Origin: an uncultured Pseudanabaenaceae cyanobacterium
GTDB taxonomy: Bacteria; Cyanobacteriota; Cyanobacteriia; PCC-9006; JAAUQQ01
NCBI GenBank assembly: GCA_938017515.1
Contig: CALIJJ010000064.1
Span: 1 to 43,636 of the forward strand
Direction: 5' to 3'
DNA length: 43,636 nucleotides
Shown here: positions 9,519-16,888 of the stretch, piece after piece
Position numbering within the stretch: the first letter of the stretch is position 1
How the letters are laid out: every line of letters starts with the position of its first letter
The notes under the pieces: generated by a model
Database searches by the model: none
Told to the model about the DNA's origin: nothing
Seen by the model: only the letters and a program-made list of their open reading frames with translations
Translations under genes and position numbers: made by a program

Positions 9519-10649
9519 TTAGGGGCTGGTTAGGAACTCGGCGATCGCCCCTGCAATGGTTTCATTGCCCTGTTTCGCGGCGGGCGATCGCGCCGGTTCG
9601 GCAGGGATGACGGGCTGCAAGGGTTGCCTTAAAAAGGACCAATCCCCTTCAAAAAATTCTTCCTGTCCCACGATGTGATGGGGAACCCAGGTGGGCAGCT
9701 CCCGCAACAAAATCGGCGCTTCGGCAAAGCCCTGGCGGGTCAATGAAATGATCGGCGTGTCCTGGCGACAGGCCTCGGCAAAGGTGCTGTAGCCCGGTTT
9801 GGAAATTACGCAGCGGCAGATCGGCATGAAATCCACCGGGCGGTAGGCGTCGTTGTCGGCAATGAGCAAATTCGGTCGATCAGGGGCCTTTTGATCAAAC
9901 GTGATGAATTGCCAGTCGGGAAACTGGCTCAGGCGATCGTAGGGAATTTGCTGGAGGCTGAGGCCACCAAAGGTGAGCAGGACGGTTTGGTCTTGGGGCG
10001 CGGTAATGCCTAGCTGTTGTCTCAGTGCATCGGAATTGTAGGATGGGGTCCCCCCGGTTAGACCGACATCTTCAATGTGTGAGAAGGCTTCCATGGGTTC
10101 GTGGAAGGGGAGACGGAAGAGGCGATCGCACTGGCTAAAACAATCGTCAATCCAGCGACAAATATCGGCGAACTCAGCCCCCCAGTCGCGGTAGATAAAG
10201 TTCCAGCCAAAGTTACTCATCATCCAGCAGGGAACCCCGGCTGCCTTGGCAATGGGGGCCGCGAGGGGGGGGATATCGCCAAAGACCAGGCGGATGCCCT
10301 GCGTTTGGATGAATTGGGATTCCTCAGTGATGATTTGGGTTTGGCGATCGCGAATGGCTTCAATTTGAGCCTTCGTCGCCACCAAATCCATGTTTAGACT
10401 ATCGGCCTGCACAACCCCGACATCTAGCTTGCACGGACGATAGACAAACGGACCAGGCAGGTAAGCCTCCAGCAGCCAACGCGGTGCTCCCGTTGCCAAG
10501 ACCAGGCGCAGCCCTGGGCAACGCCGTTTCAGCTCCGCCAAAACTGACGCCATACGCGTGGCATGGCCAAAGCCGTGGTTGGTAATGGCAACGTAGAGAT
10601 CCGCACCCGCTTCAGTCGCGGGCAGCGCGGGTTCAGAATGTTGAGCCAT
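9519..10649 (-). CDS. GT-B fold glycosyltransferase (MurG/UDP-glycosyltransferase-like)
   Basis: From the ATG at 10649 (MAQHSEPALPATEAG) this is 376 residues. The N-terminal ITNHGFGHATRMASVLAEL is the GT-B acceptor-domain loop with a GxGHxxR signature, as in MurG-like enzymes and the N-half of L-arabinokinase-like proteins. The C-terminal half has TFGGLSLQQIPYD and the nucleotide-sugar-binding KPGYSTFAEACRQDTPIISLTR, matching the GxxT/ExxxxxxP pattern. Donor and acceptor sugars cannot be read from sequence. The start overlaps the 3' end of the MIF-like gene by 17 nt, implying co-transcription. The frame continues to 10712 but that would overlap far more. Confidence 0.75.
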   Translation of the reverse strand: MAQHSEPALPATEAGADLYVAITNHGFGHATRMASVLAELKRRCPGLRLVLATGAPRWLLEAYLPGPFVYRPCKLDVGVVQADSLNMDLVATKAQIEAIRDRQTQIITEESQFIQTQGIRLVFGDIPPLAAPIAKAAGVPCWMMSNFGWNFIYRDWGAEFADICRWIDDCFSQCDRLFRLPFHEPMEAFSHIEDVGLTGGTPSYNSDALRQQLGITAPQDQTVLLTFGGLSLQQIPYDRLSQFPDWQFITFDQKAPDRPNLLIADNDAYRPVDFMPICRCVISKPGYSTFAEACRQDTPIISLTRQGFAEAPILLRELPTWVPHHIVGQEEFFEGDWSFLRQPLQPVIPAEPARSPAAKQGNETIAGAIAEFLTSP

Positions 10650-10983
10650 TCCAACCCCAGAGATAGCCCTTAGCATCAGCAAACTCAATGTAGATGCGAT
10701 TGGCCGGAACACCGAGGGAGGCAGAAATTTTCTCGCAAAAATCCTGACTCATGGCTTTGGTTTGGGCGGCGGCCATGGTGCCAACACTCTTGATTTCCAC
10801 GTAGCAAGTGGGGTCCGTCGTCCCGCCAAAGGTCATGGCAACATTGGGCTCTAGTGCGGTCATGACATAGGCTTCGGGTTTGCTGAGGTGGCTGGCTAAG
10901 CTGGCTGAAAGCGTTTGGAGTAAGGCATCGGCTTCAGCTTTGGGAGGGGAGGCGATCGACGTTTGAACTTTAATCAGGGGCAT
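10633..10983 (-). CDS. MIF/phenylpyruvate tautomerase-like protein
   Basis: A 116-residue macrophage-migration-inhibitory-factor homologue of the tautomerase superfamily. Starting at ATG 10983, the protein is MPLIKVQTSI, leaving the catalytic Pro as residue 1 after Met removal. MIF-type signatures follow: KPEAYVMTALEPNVAMTFGGT, TCYVEIKSVGTM, and the C-terminal NRIYIEFADAKGYLWGWNGSTF. It would act as a keto-enol tautomerase on phenylpyruvate-like substrates; the natural substrate in cyanobacteria is unknown. The upstream 15-codon extension of the frame would bury the essential N-terminal Pro, which decides the start. Confidence 0.88.
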   Translation of the reverse strand: MPLIKVQTSIASPPKAEADALLQTLSASLASHLSKPEAYVMTALEPNVAMTFGGTTDPTCYVEIKSVGTMAAAQTKAMSQDFCEKISASLGVPANRIYIEFADAKGYLWGWNGSTF

Positions 10984-11034
10984 GGGTAATGGGTGCTTGA
11001 AAGGCGTTGGGGTCAAGAATGGGAGCAATCGGTC

Positions 11035-11072
11035 CGATTAACCGCGTTCGATTAACCGCGTTCGATTAACCG
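11035..11072. repeat. 14-bp tandem repeat over a stop codon
   Basis: Unit CGATTAACCGCGTT at 11035-11048 and 11049-11062, with a partial copy at 11063-11072. The partial copy contains the TAA stop of the flavin reductase gene (11066-11068, leftward), so the array looks like duplication of the gene's last codons plus stop. Confidence 0.88.
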
Positions 11073-11572
11073 CCATAGTTCCAGCCGGTGGTCTCTAGGC
11101 GTAGTGGGTCACCTTCGCGATGAACACCGGCTCCAATGACTTCCCCCACAAACACGGTGTGGTCACCATGCTCAACGGAGCCCACAACCCGACATTCCAC
11201 ATAGCCCAGGGAATCTTTGATGATGGGACAGCCCGTTTCAGCGGTGTAGAATTCCACATCTTCAAACTTATTTCCCACACGCCGCAGAGGCTTGAAAAAC
11301 TTAGCCGCCAATTCTTTTTGGCCATCCTCCAAGACACTGAGGGCAAACACACCGCTGGACTTGACCATGGCATGGGAGGTCGAGCCTGTATTGACACAGT
11401 TCACGACCAGGGGCGGCTTGAAGGATGCCTGCATCACCCAACTCGCCGTAAAACCATTGACGTCTTCACCGTCCGTGACGCCACAAACATAGAGACCGTG
11501 GGGAATCTTGCGCAGAATTGTCTTTTTAGCCTGTTCGTCTAACACGGTGACACCTGGCGTACAACTTTCCAC
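11066..11572 (-). CDS. Flavin reductase-like FMN-binding protein
   Basis: A 168-residue flavin-reductase-like domain protein. The family fold is visible in LRKIPHGLYVCGVTDGEDVNGFTASWVMQASFKPPLVVNCVN (FMN-binding split barrel), SSGVFALSVLEDGQKELAAKF, and GYVECRVVGSVEHGDHTVFVGEVIGAG. Such proteins use NAD(P)H to reduce flavin, or are the C-terminal module of cyanobacterial flavodiiron proteins; this one is stand-alone, with no beta-lactamase-like or flavodoxin domain. The start is GTG 11572. It diverges from coaD. Confidence 0.85.
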   Translation of the reverse strand: MESCTPGVTVLDEQAKKTILRKIPHGLYVCGVTDGEDVNGFTASWVMQASFKPPLVVNCVNTGSTSHAMVKSSGVFALSVLEDGQKELAAKFFKPLRRVGNKFEDVEFYTAETGCPIIKDSLGYVECRVVGSVEHGDHTVFVGEVIGAGVHREGDPLRLETTGWNYGG

Positions 11573-11579
11573 CTTATCA

Positions 11580-11614
11580 GAGGGAAATTCCGAGGGAAAT
11601 TCCGAGGGAAATTC
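11580..11614. repeat. 12-bp tandem repeat, 3 copies
   Basis: GAGGGAAATTCC at 11580-11591 and 11592-11603, with a third copy at 11604-11614 ending ATTCA. It lies between the divergent flavin reductase and coaD starts, so it may overlap their promoters. Confidence 0.88.
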
Positions 11615-11690
11615 AATGGGTCCATGACCAGAGCAAGGGGGACAGTTATAATCACGACAGCCAAACCTCAGGAGCCATTTTGCGATCGTT

Positions 11691-12236
11691 GTGCGTGCGA
11701 TTTACCCCGGCAGCTTCGACCCCGTCACCCTTGGGCATCTCGACATTATTGAACGAGGATGTCGATTGTTTGAGCATGTCACGGTTGCAGTGCTGCAAAA
11801 TCCGAATAAGTCGCCTCTTTTTACCGTCGATGAACGGATTGAGCTGATTCGGACAGCAGTATCTCCCCTTCCCAATGTGAGTGTGACCAGCTTTGACGGC
11901 CTAACCGTCAACTTTGCTCACATAAAGGGATCCCAAGTTATTCTGCGGGGCCTGCGCGTTCTTTCCGATTTCGAGATGGAACTTCAGATGGCTCTGACCA
12001 ATAAAACCTTGGCAGAAGATGTCGAAACGGTTTTCTTAGCTGCGTCTAACGAATATAGTTTCCTCAGTAGCAGTGTGGTTAAAGAAGTCGCCCGTTTCGG
12101 GGGCCCCGTTGATCACCTTGTCCCAACCCACGTTGCCAAAGAAATATACAGCCGATGCTGCGCCCCCAAGCTCCCAGACCATCCGACACCGACCCTTCCG
12201 GAGCCAACTCCGGACTCGAACAGTTTGATGGAGTAG
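11691..12236 (+). CDS. coaD: Phosphopantetheine adenylyltransferase
   Basis: A 181-residue CoaD, which adenylylates 4'-phosphopantetheine to dephospho-CoA in coenzyme A synthesis. It has the nucleotidyltransferase signature [19 protein letters not shown] (T/HxGH motif) at residues ~5-23, then [20 protein letters not shown] and [18 protein letters not shown], the substrate and ATP loops. The C-terminal ~20 residues are a Pro/Thr-rich tail beyond the usual ~160. The start is GTG 11691. Its 3' end overlaps the next gene by 82 nt in another frame. Confidence 0.95.
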   Translation: MRAIYPGSFDPVTLGHLDIIERGCRLFEHVTVAVLQNPNKSPLFTVDERIELIRTAVSPLPNVSVTSFDGLTVNFAHIKGSQVILRGLRVLSDFEMELQMALTNKTLAEDVETVFLAASNEYSFLSSSVVKEVARFGGPVDHLVPTHVAKEIYSRCCAPKLPDHPTPTLPEPTPDSNSLME

Positions 12237-12781
12237 ATATTCAGCAGGAATTGAATACCTTAGAGGAGATGGTTCTTGACAGTCCTCGGCTGCCGTTAAC
12301 CGGCAAAACGCTGGTGGATGAGGAGCAACTCCTCGATCAGCTTGATTTAGTGCGTCTCAATCTACCTGCAGCATTTCAGGTTGCCCAGGAAGTCATTGGG
12401 CGACGGGATGAAATCCTACACGAGGCAGAGAACTATGGCCGTCAGATCCTTGCAACGGCTGAGACGCGAGCCGTTGAGTTAACCGATGAGTTAGGCATTA
12501 TTCGTCAGGCGGAGCAGGAAGCTCAGCAGGTGCGCCAACAGATCCAGCAGGAATGTGATGCCCTGCGGGAGCAGGTGCTGGCGGAGGTGGATCAAATTCG
12601 TCAGCAGGCCAAGCAAGAGCTAAATGAAATGCGGCAGAATGCGCTGCTGGAGAGTGAGCAAATTCAGCAGGGTGCCGATGACTATGCCGACGGCGTGTTG
12701 GAGGATATGGAGCAGCGGCTGACGGATATGATGCGCATTGTGCGCAATGGACGCCAGCAGATCAATGCATCAGATGCGTAG
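12155..12781 (+). CDS. DivIVA-like / coiled-coil protein downstream of coaD
   Basis: A 208-residue protein. After a ~20-residue disordered start there is an [40 protein letters not shown] region followed by a long continuous coiled coil (roughly residues 75-200, rich in Gln/Glu/Ala). This matches the cyanobacterial proteins next to coaD that databases variously label DivIVA-like or ATP-synthase-B-like; no membrane segment is present, so ATP synthase subunit b is unlikely. A role in cell division or envelope organisation is inference. The ATG at 12155 gives an 82-nt overlap with coaD; the true start could be later. Confidence 0.75.
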   Translation: MLRPQAPRPSDTDPSGANSGLEQFDGVDIQQELNTLEEMVLDSPRLPLTGKTLVDEEQLLDQLDLVRLNLPAAFQVAQEVIGRRDEILHEAENYGRQILATAETRAVELTDELGIIRQAEQEAQQVRQQIQQECDALREQVLAEVDQIRQQAKQELNEMRQNALLESEQIQQGADDYADGVLEDMEQRLTDMMRIVRNGRQQINASDA

Positions 12782-12826
12782 TCTCAAACTCCTCAAAACA
12801 GCATCTACGAAAAAAGTGTCTAATGG

Positions 12827-12857
12827 ATCGAATCTCTAGGGTTTATCGAATCTCTAG
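12827..12857. repeat. 18-bp direct repeat over the sppA stop codon
   Basis: ATCGAATCTCTAG occurs at 12827-12839 and again at 12845-12857, period 18 bp. The right copy is the end of sppA (codons Leu-Glu-Ile-Arg followed by TAA), the left copy lies just beyond its stop. Confidence 0.85.
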
Positions 12858-14654
12858 ATTGAAAGGCATACGCGTGTAAACCCCCTTGGGATCGTTGAGA
12901 TATGTCAGGTCTTGCAGGTCCGATTGCAAACCATTCCATTGCTCTGCGAGGGGCGCAGGCAAGGGCTGGTTTTGCTGAGCCAGGGGCTGTGTGAGAGAGC
13001 TGGGCAAGACAGAGAAAAACTCGGCAATCAGTGCTTCTTCGAAGCTGCGTTGGCGAGGATATTCCTTGACGTTCCAATCTCCGGGTTCCAGTTCTGCAAA
13101 GCCACCCGCTGCATCAATGGCGTCTTCGAGACCTCCCAGCTCATCCACAAGCCCCAAGGATTTGGCGCTGATGCCGGACCAGACGCGGCCTTCGGCGACT
13201 TTGGCGATGTCTTCGCGAGGGAGCGATCGCCCCTCAGCAACAATCTCTAAAAATCGATCATAGATGGCATTAGCGGTCTTCTGATTCAGGGCGAGCTCTT
13301 GGGGCGTTTTGGGACGGGCGATCGTGCTGCTGTTGGCAAAGGGGGCTGTCTTGACGTCGTCCCAGGTAATGCCATTGTCGTTGGCAATTTTTTGAATATT
13401 CGGCAACAAACCGTAGGTGCCGATGGAGCCGGTAATGGTGCCCGGGGAGGCGAAGATCTGGCGTGCCGGAGCAGAGACCCAATAGCCCCCGGAGGCGGCG
13501 TAGTCTCCCATGGAAACGACTAAGGGCTTGGTTTCTGCGAGGAGTGTCACTTCTCGGCCCATGATGCTGGCAGCAGTTGCGCTACCACCGGGGCTATTGA
13601 CCCGCAGAACCACGGCTTTGACGTCTTCATCTTTGCGAACCTTGCGCAGCAGTTTGGCGATGGATTCACTGCCTGCAACACCAAAGTTACCTTCGCCGTT
13701 GACGATGCTGCCTTCCAGGTAGACCACGGCAATCTGGTTGTCGCTGTCCCCCTTGGTCTGCTCCTCGACGGTTTTGGCATATTCCAGCAGGGACTTTTGC
13801 CGGAAAGGCTCATCCTCTGGGCCGCCGGTGAGTTCTTTGAGAGCCGTTTCAATTTCGTCGGGGTAACTGATTTGATCAATTAGCGTTTGGTTGAGCGCCT
13901 CGGTGGGGTTGAGGATGCCCTGGTTGTTGGCGATCGCCTGCAGTTGCTCAGCATTGAGTTCGCGATAGTCACCCAGGGTAACCAGAAAGTTTTGCCAAAG
14001 GCTATTGAGCAGCGTTTCGGTTTGCTGGCGATTGCTGGGACTAAAGCCATTATTGAGGTAGGGCTCCACCGCCGATTTAAACTGGCCCACCCGCACAACC
14101 TGCATCCCTAAACCATACTTTTCGAGGGCATCGGCGTAGAAGCGTACCTCAGCACTAAAGCCATCCAACGTAAGGCTACCAATGGGATCCAGCGCAATGG
14201 TATCAGCCACCGAAGCGAGATAGTACTCGGGCTCACTCCAATCCGAGTCATAGGCATAGATCGGTTTTCCAGATTTGCGGAACGTTTTGAGCGCATCGCG
14301 CACTTCCTTCAGTGTTGCGTAACCGCCTGCCGACGGATCACCACCCTGGAGATAAAGCGCCACAATTTTTTCATCTTCGGCGGCAGCTTGGATCGTCTTC
14401 ACAACAGCGCGCAAACTGGCGCTATTGTCTCCAGCAGAAAAGGGATCGCTGAGGCGACTGCTTGTTCCAGGAGTATTGTCCTGAATCCCCAGGGAGAGGT
14501 CATAGACCAAAACACTTTTCTTGCGGACCTTAGGGGCCACGGGCTCTGGCTGAGTCGCCCCCACAATGAGTACAGTAATACCAATTGCTCCGAAGGCTGT
14601 GAAGAGAATCAACCCAATGAGGGTGGCTAGGATGGTTTTGAGGAATTGGAGCAT
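12843..14654 (-). CDS. sppA: Signal peptide peptidase SppA, 67-kDa type
   Basis: A 603-residue membrane serine protease from the ATG at 14654 (MLQFLKTILATL). An N-terminal membrane anchor (ATLIGLILFTAFGAIGITVLIVGA) is followed by two SppA/ClpP-like domains in tandem, the long (67K) architecture. The catalytic Lys is in VRVGQFKSAVEP (~193, equivalent to E. coli K209) and the nucleophile Ser in GDYAASGGYW (~388). It degrades residual signal peptides and membrane peptides; cyanobacterial SppA1 has been tied to light-acclimation of antenna complexes. Five more upstream codons are open but less likely. The stop codon region is duplicated. Confidence 0.93.
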   Translation of the reverse strand: MLQFLKTILATLIGLILFTAFGAIGITVLIVGATQPEPVAPKVRKKSVLVYDLSLGIQDNTPGTSSRLSDPFSAGDNSASLRAVVKTIQAAAEDEKIVALYLQGGDPSAGGYATLKEVRDALKTFRKSGKPIYAYDSDWSEPEYYLASVADTIALDPIGSLTLDGFSAEVRFYADALEKYGLGMQVVRVGQFKSAVEPYLNNGFSPSNRQQTETLLNSLWQNFLVTLGDYRELNAEQLQAIANNQGILNPTEALNQTLIDQISYPDEIETALKELTGGPEDEPFRQKSLLEYAKTVEEQTKGDSDNQIAVVYLEGSIVNGEGNFGVAGSESIAKLLRKVRKDEDVKAVVLRVNSPGGSATAASIMGREVTLLAETKPLVVSMGDYAASGGYWVSAPARQIFASPGTITGSIGTYGLLPNIQKIANDNGITWDDVKTAPFANSSTIARPKTPQELALNQKTANAIYDRFLEIVAEGRSLPREDIAKVAEGRVWSGISAKSLGLVDELGGLEDAIDAAGGFAELEPGDWNVKEYPRQRSFEEALIAEFFSVLPSSLTQPLAQQNQPLPAPLAEQWNGLQSDLQDLTYLNDPKGVYTRMPFNLEIR

Positions 14655-14788
14655 GCAAACCTTTGCCATTACGTATCTCTATTCTAGAAATTTCCCACGC
14701 AAAAGGAAAAACTAGCTGTTTTGGCCATTTAGATTTACGAATTGTGGAGTAAGCACTGAATATGAGGCTGCTGAGACCCACGTAAAAC

Positions 14789-14850
14789 ACACCGGGCGTC
14801 TCACCAGATTTTCAGTCAAGGACCAAAATCTTGGGTGAGACGCCCGGTGT
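14789..14850. terminator. Long inverted repeat between E2 gene and sppA
   Basis: ACACCGGGCGTCTCACC (14789-14805) pairs perfectly with GGTGAGACGCCCGGTGT (14834-14850). The stem extends with AGATTTT (14806-14812) and AAAATCT (14825-14831) after a 2-nt bulge, leaving a 12-nt loop. It lies 3' of the leftward E2 gene and 5' of sppA. There is no T-tract on either side, so it could be a processing or attenuating hairpin or a small mobile palindrome rather than a classic terminator. Confidence 0.6.
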
Positions 14851-14879
14851 CTGAGGTAAGCACTTACTGAAATGAAAGG

Positions 14880-14930
14880 GCCAGCAAGCTTAGAGGGCCA
14901 ACAAATCTAGAGGGTCAGCAAGCTTAGAGA
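14880..14930. repeat. 17-bp tandem repeat, 3 copies, over the E2 stop codon
   Basis: Units GCCAGCAAGCTTAGAGG (14880-14896), GCCAACAAATCTAGAGG (14897-14913) and GTCAGCAAGCTTAGAGA (14914-14930). The third copy holds the TAA stop of the E2 gene (14924-14926, leftward). Confidence 0.9.
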
Positions 14931-16198
14931 GTCAATGACTGAGTATTGTTCTCAAGCAAGTCCGCCAAATCCTTGAGGAAGGCAGCAGCATCAGCACCGT
15001 AGATGATGCGGTGGTCACAGGTAATATTGACCGTCATCTGTTTCTTGACGCCCATCATGCCATCTGGTGTTGCAACAACTGTGGGCTTAGCACCACCGAT
15101 AGCCAAGATGGAACCCTGACCGGGAGGCAGAATGGCATCAAAGGTATCAACACCAAACATGCCCAGGTTGGACAGGGTGAATGTTCCGGTGCTGTATTCG
15201 TCGGGCTTGAGCTGCTTGGTGCGGGCCCGAGCCACAAGGTCTTTCCAGTTGCGGGAGAGGCTGTACAAATCAGTCTGGTCGGCGTTGGCCAGGACCGGTG
15301 TAATCAAGCCACCATCACCCATGGCGACGGCCACGGCAATGTTCACTGCAGAGCTGTGCTGAATCCCAGAGGCATTGAAACTGGCATTGACGATGGGGTG
15401 CTTGGCCAGGGTGACACCGACGGCCTTCGCCAATAGGGCTGTCATCGTAACGCCCTTCGGCTTGACTTGCTTGTACAGCGCATCCAAGGCATCGGTCGTG
15501 ATCGTGTAAGCGACCCGGAAGACCGGTACCTGGAGGCTGGCATCCATATTGCGGACGACGGCTTGCTGAAGCGAATTGAAGGGGATGAGCTGGCCGGGGG
15601 CTGCCGGAGCCGGTGGGGGCGTTGCAGGAGCAGAGGCTGCGCGAGCCGCAGCGGGCGCAGCTGCCACTGGAGCGACTGGAGCAGCTCCATTGCTAACCAC
15701 ACCGGTTGCAGCTTCGACGTCGGCTGCTGTGATACGTCCGTTGGGACCACTACCGGTGAGGGTAGATAGGTCCAGACCTGCGGCTTTAGCCAACTTCTTA
15801 GCGCGAGGGGAAGCAATGGTGCGGCCATTGCGGGCAGCGACCGGAGCAGCAGCGGCAGCGACGGGCGCCGGTTCAGGGGCGGCTGCAGGCGCGGCTGAAG
15901 GGGCTGCTGCGGGAGCAGCGGCACTGGCCGCCTGCTGTTTAGCGGTTTCAATTTCAGCTTCGGTTTCGGCAATGAGGGCGATCGCATTACCCACCGGCGC
16001 GGTATCACCCGCCTGCACCACGATGGTGGCCAAATAACCTTCGTAGAAAGATTCGACGTCCATGTCGGCCTTGTCAGACTCGACAATTACCACAGTCTCC
16101 CCTTTTTCCACCTTGTCACCAGGCGCTTTGACCCAGTCAACAATCTTGCCCTCGGTCATCGTTGAGCTGAGAGCGGGCATAAACACTTCATGAATCAT
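14924..16198 (-). CDS. pdhC: Pyruvate dehydrogenase E2, dihydrolipoamide acetyltransferase
   Basis: A 424-residue E2 subunit that moves the acetyl group from E1 to CoA. From ATG 16198 the protein begins MIHEVFMPALSSTM; the lipoyl Lys is in ESDKADMD (~43). An Ala/Pro-rich linker follows, then the E3-binding domain (IASPRAKKLAKAAGLDLSTL, GPNGRITAADVEAA, ~130-170), a second Ala/Pro linker, and the catalytic domain ending with CDHRIIYGADAAAFL, the plastid/cyanobacterial form of the HxxxDG active site with Tyr for Asp. One lipoyl domain. The upstream 13-codon extension (MDFYKKK) looks non-coding. The E3 partner lpdA is ~10 kb away in the same window. Confidence 0.93.
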   Translation of the reverse strand: MIHEVFMPALSSTMTEGKIVDWVKAPGDKVEKGETVVIVESDKADMDVESFYEGYLATIVVQAGDTAPVGNAIALIAETEAEIETAKQQAASAAAPAAAPSAAPAAAPEPAPVAAAAAPVAARNGRTIASPRAKKLAKAAGLDLSTLTGSGPNGRITAADVEAATGVVSNGAAPVAPVAAAPAAARAASAPATPPPAPAAPGQLIPFNSLQQAVVRNMDASLQVPVFRVAYTITTDALDALYKQVKPKGVTMTALLAKAVGVTLAKHPIVNASFNASGIQHSSAVNIAVAVAMGDGGLITPVLANADQTDLYSLSRNWKDLVARARTKQLKPDEYSTGTFTLSNLGMFGVDTFDAILPPGQGSILAIGGAKPTVVATPDGMMGVKKQMTVNITCDHRIIYGADAAAFLKDLADLLENNTQSLTL

Positions 16199-16354
16199 GG
16201 GGAGCTGGTCCGAATCTTTCTTTTTGTAAAAATCCAACTGAGATTGTATCCCGCGAAGGCCTGCATTTGGGAGTCCTCGACGGGGCTTTACGCGGGATAA
16301 ATCAAAACATTAACAAAATCACGCAGCCAAAAAATATCAGGTGCAACCCAAAAA

Positions 16355-16384
16355 CGTAGGGACACAGCATGCTGTGTCCCTACG
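16355..16384. repeat. 30-bp perfect palindrome
   Basis: A perfect palindrome whose left half is CGTAGGGACACAGCA (16355-16369), followed by its exact complement (16370-16384). GTAGGGACAC...GTGTCCCTAC palindromes recur in many cyanobacterial genomes, often near small non-autonomous elements. It lies 26 bp beyond the stop of the YlqD gene, so it may also act as a 3'-end hairpin. Confidence 0.85.
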
Positions 16385-16410
16385 AAAGATTTGGCGTGAC
16401 GCCGGGAAGC

Positions 16411-16860
16411 TTAAAGCTCGCCGCGAATGTCCTCGACGATGCCGTCGCGAATCAAAACCTCAACCTGCATTTTCTTGATCAGGTTGTCGCCTTTCGCCAG
16501 GTTGAAGAAACTATCCACCTGACCTTGGTTGACTTCCTGATCCATCTCCAGCATTTGAACCTGCTGAAGCTGTTGCAGCGTCTTGTTTTTTTGATCGAGC
16601 ATTTCGCTCTTGCGCTGGGTCAGCTGACCCTGAATATTCTCGATCTGTTGCTTCACCTGCGCCCCCTGGGGGTCGGGGCTCTGCTTTTGGATCTCGGCGA
16701 TCATCTGTTGGGCCTGCATATCCATCTGCTGGAGTTGGCCGTCAACTTGGTTGATCTGATCCTGAAGCTGCTGCTGGGCTTCTTCTTTCCAGCGGGGCGT
16801 CACCACAGCTTTGATGTTGATGGTGCGCTTCAGCAGAAGCTTGTTGTTTGCCTCGTCCAT
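16411..16860 (-). CDS. YlqD family protein
   Basis: A 149-residue protein from ATG 16860 (MDEANNKLLLKRTINIKAVVTPRWKEEAQQQLQDQ). A short N-terminal beta segment is followed by a long Gln-rich coiled coil (~25-110) and a C-terminal beta unit (GDNLIKKMQVEVLIRDGIVEDIRG), the layout of the YlqD superfamily, whose function is unknown. It starts 28 bp after the stop of the acyl-ACP synthetase on the same strand, so the two are probably co-transcribed. The 25-codon upstream extension would overlap that gene and is rejected. Confidence 0.8.
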   Translation of the reverse strand: MDEANNKLLLKRTINIKAVVTPRWKEEAQQQLQDQINQVDGQLQQMDMQAQQMIAEIQKQSPDPQGAQVKQQIENIQGQLTQRKSEMLDQKNKTLQQLQQVQMLEMDQEVNQGQVDSFFNLAKGDNLIKKMQVEVLIRDGIVEDIRGEL

Positions 16861-16888
16861 AGGTTTTTCTACCAAGAAGGGGGTGTAT

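Noticed and set aside
12155..12781. Second gene after coaD as ATP synthase subunit b
   Set aside because: No N-terminal membrane segment and not in an atp operon; only the coiled coil resembles subunit b.
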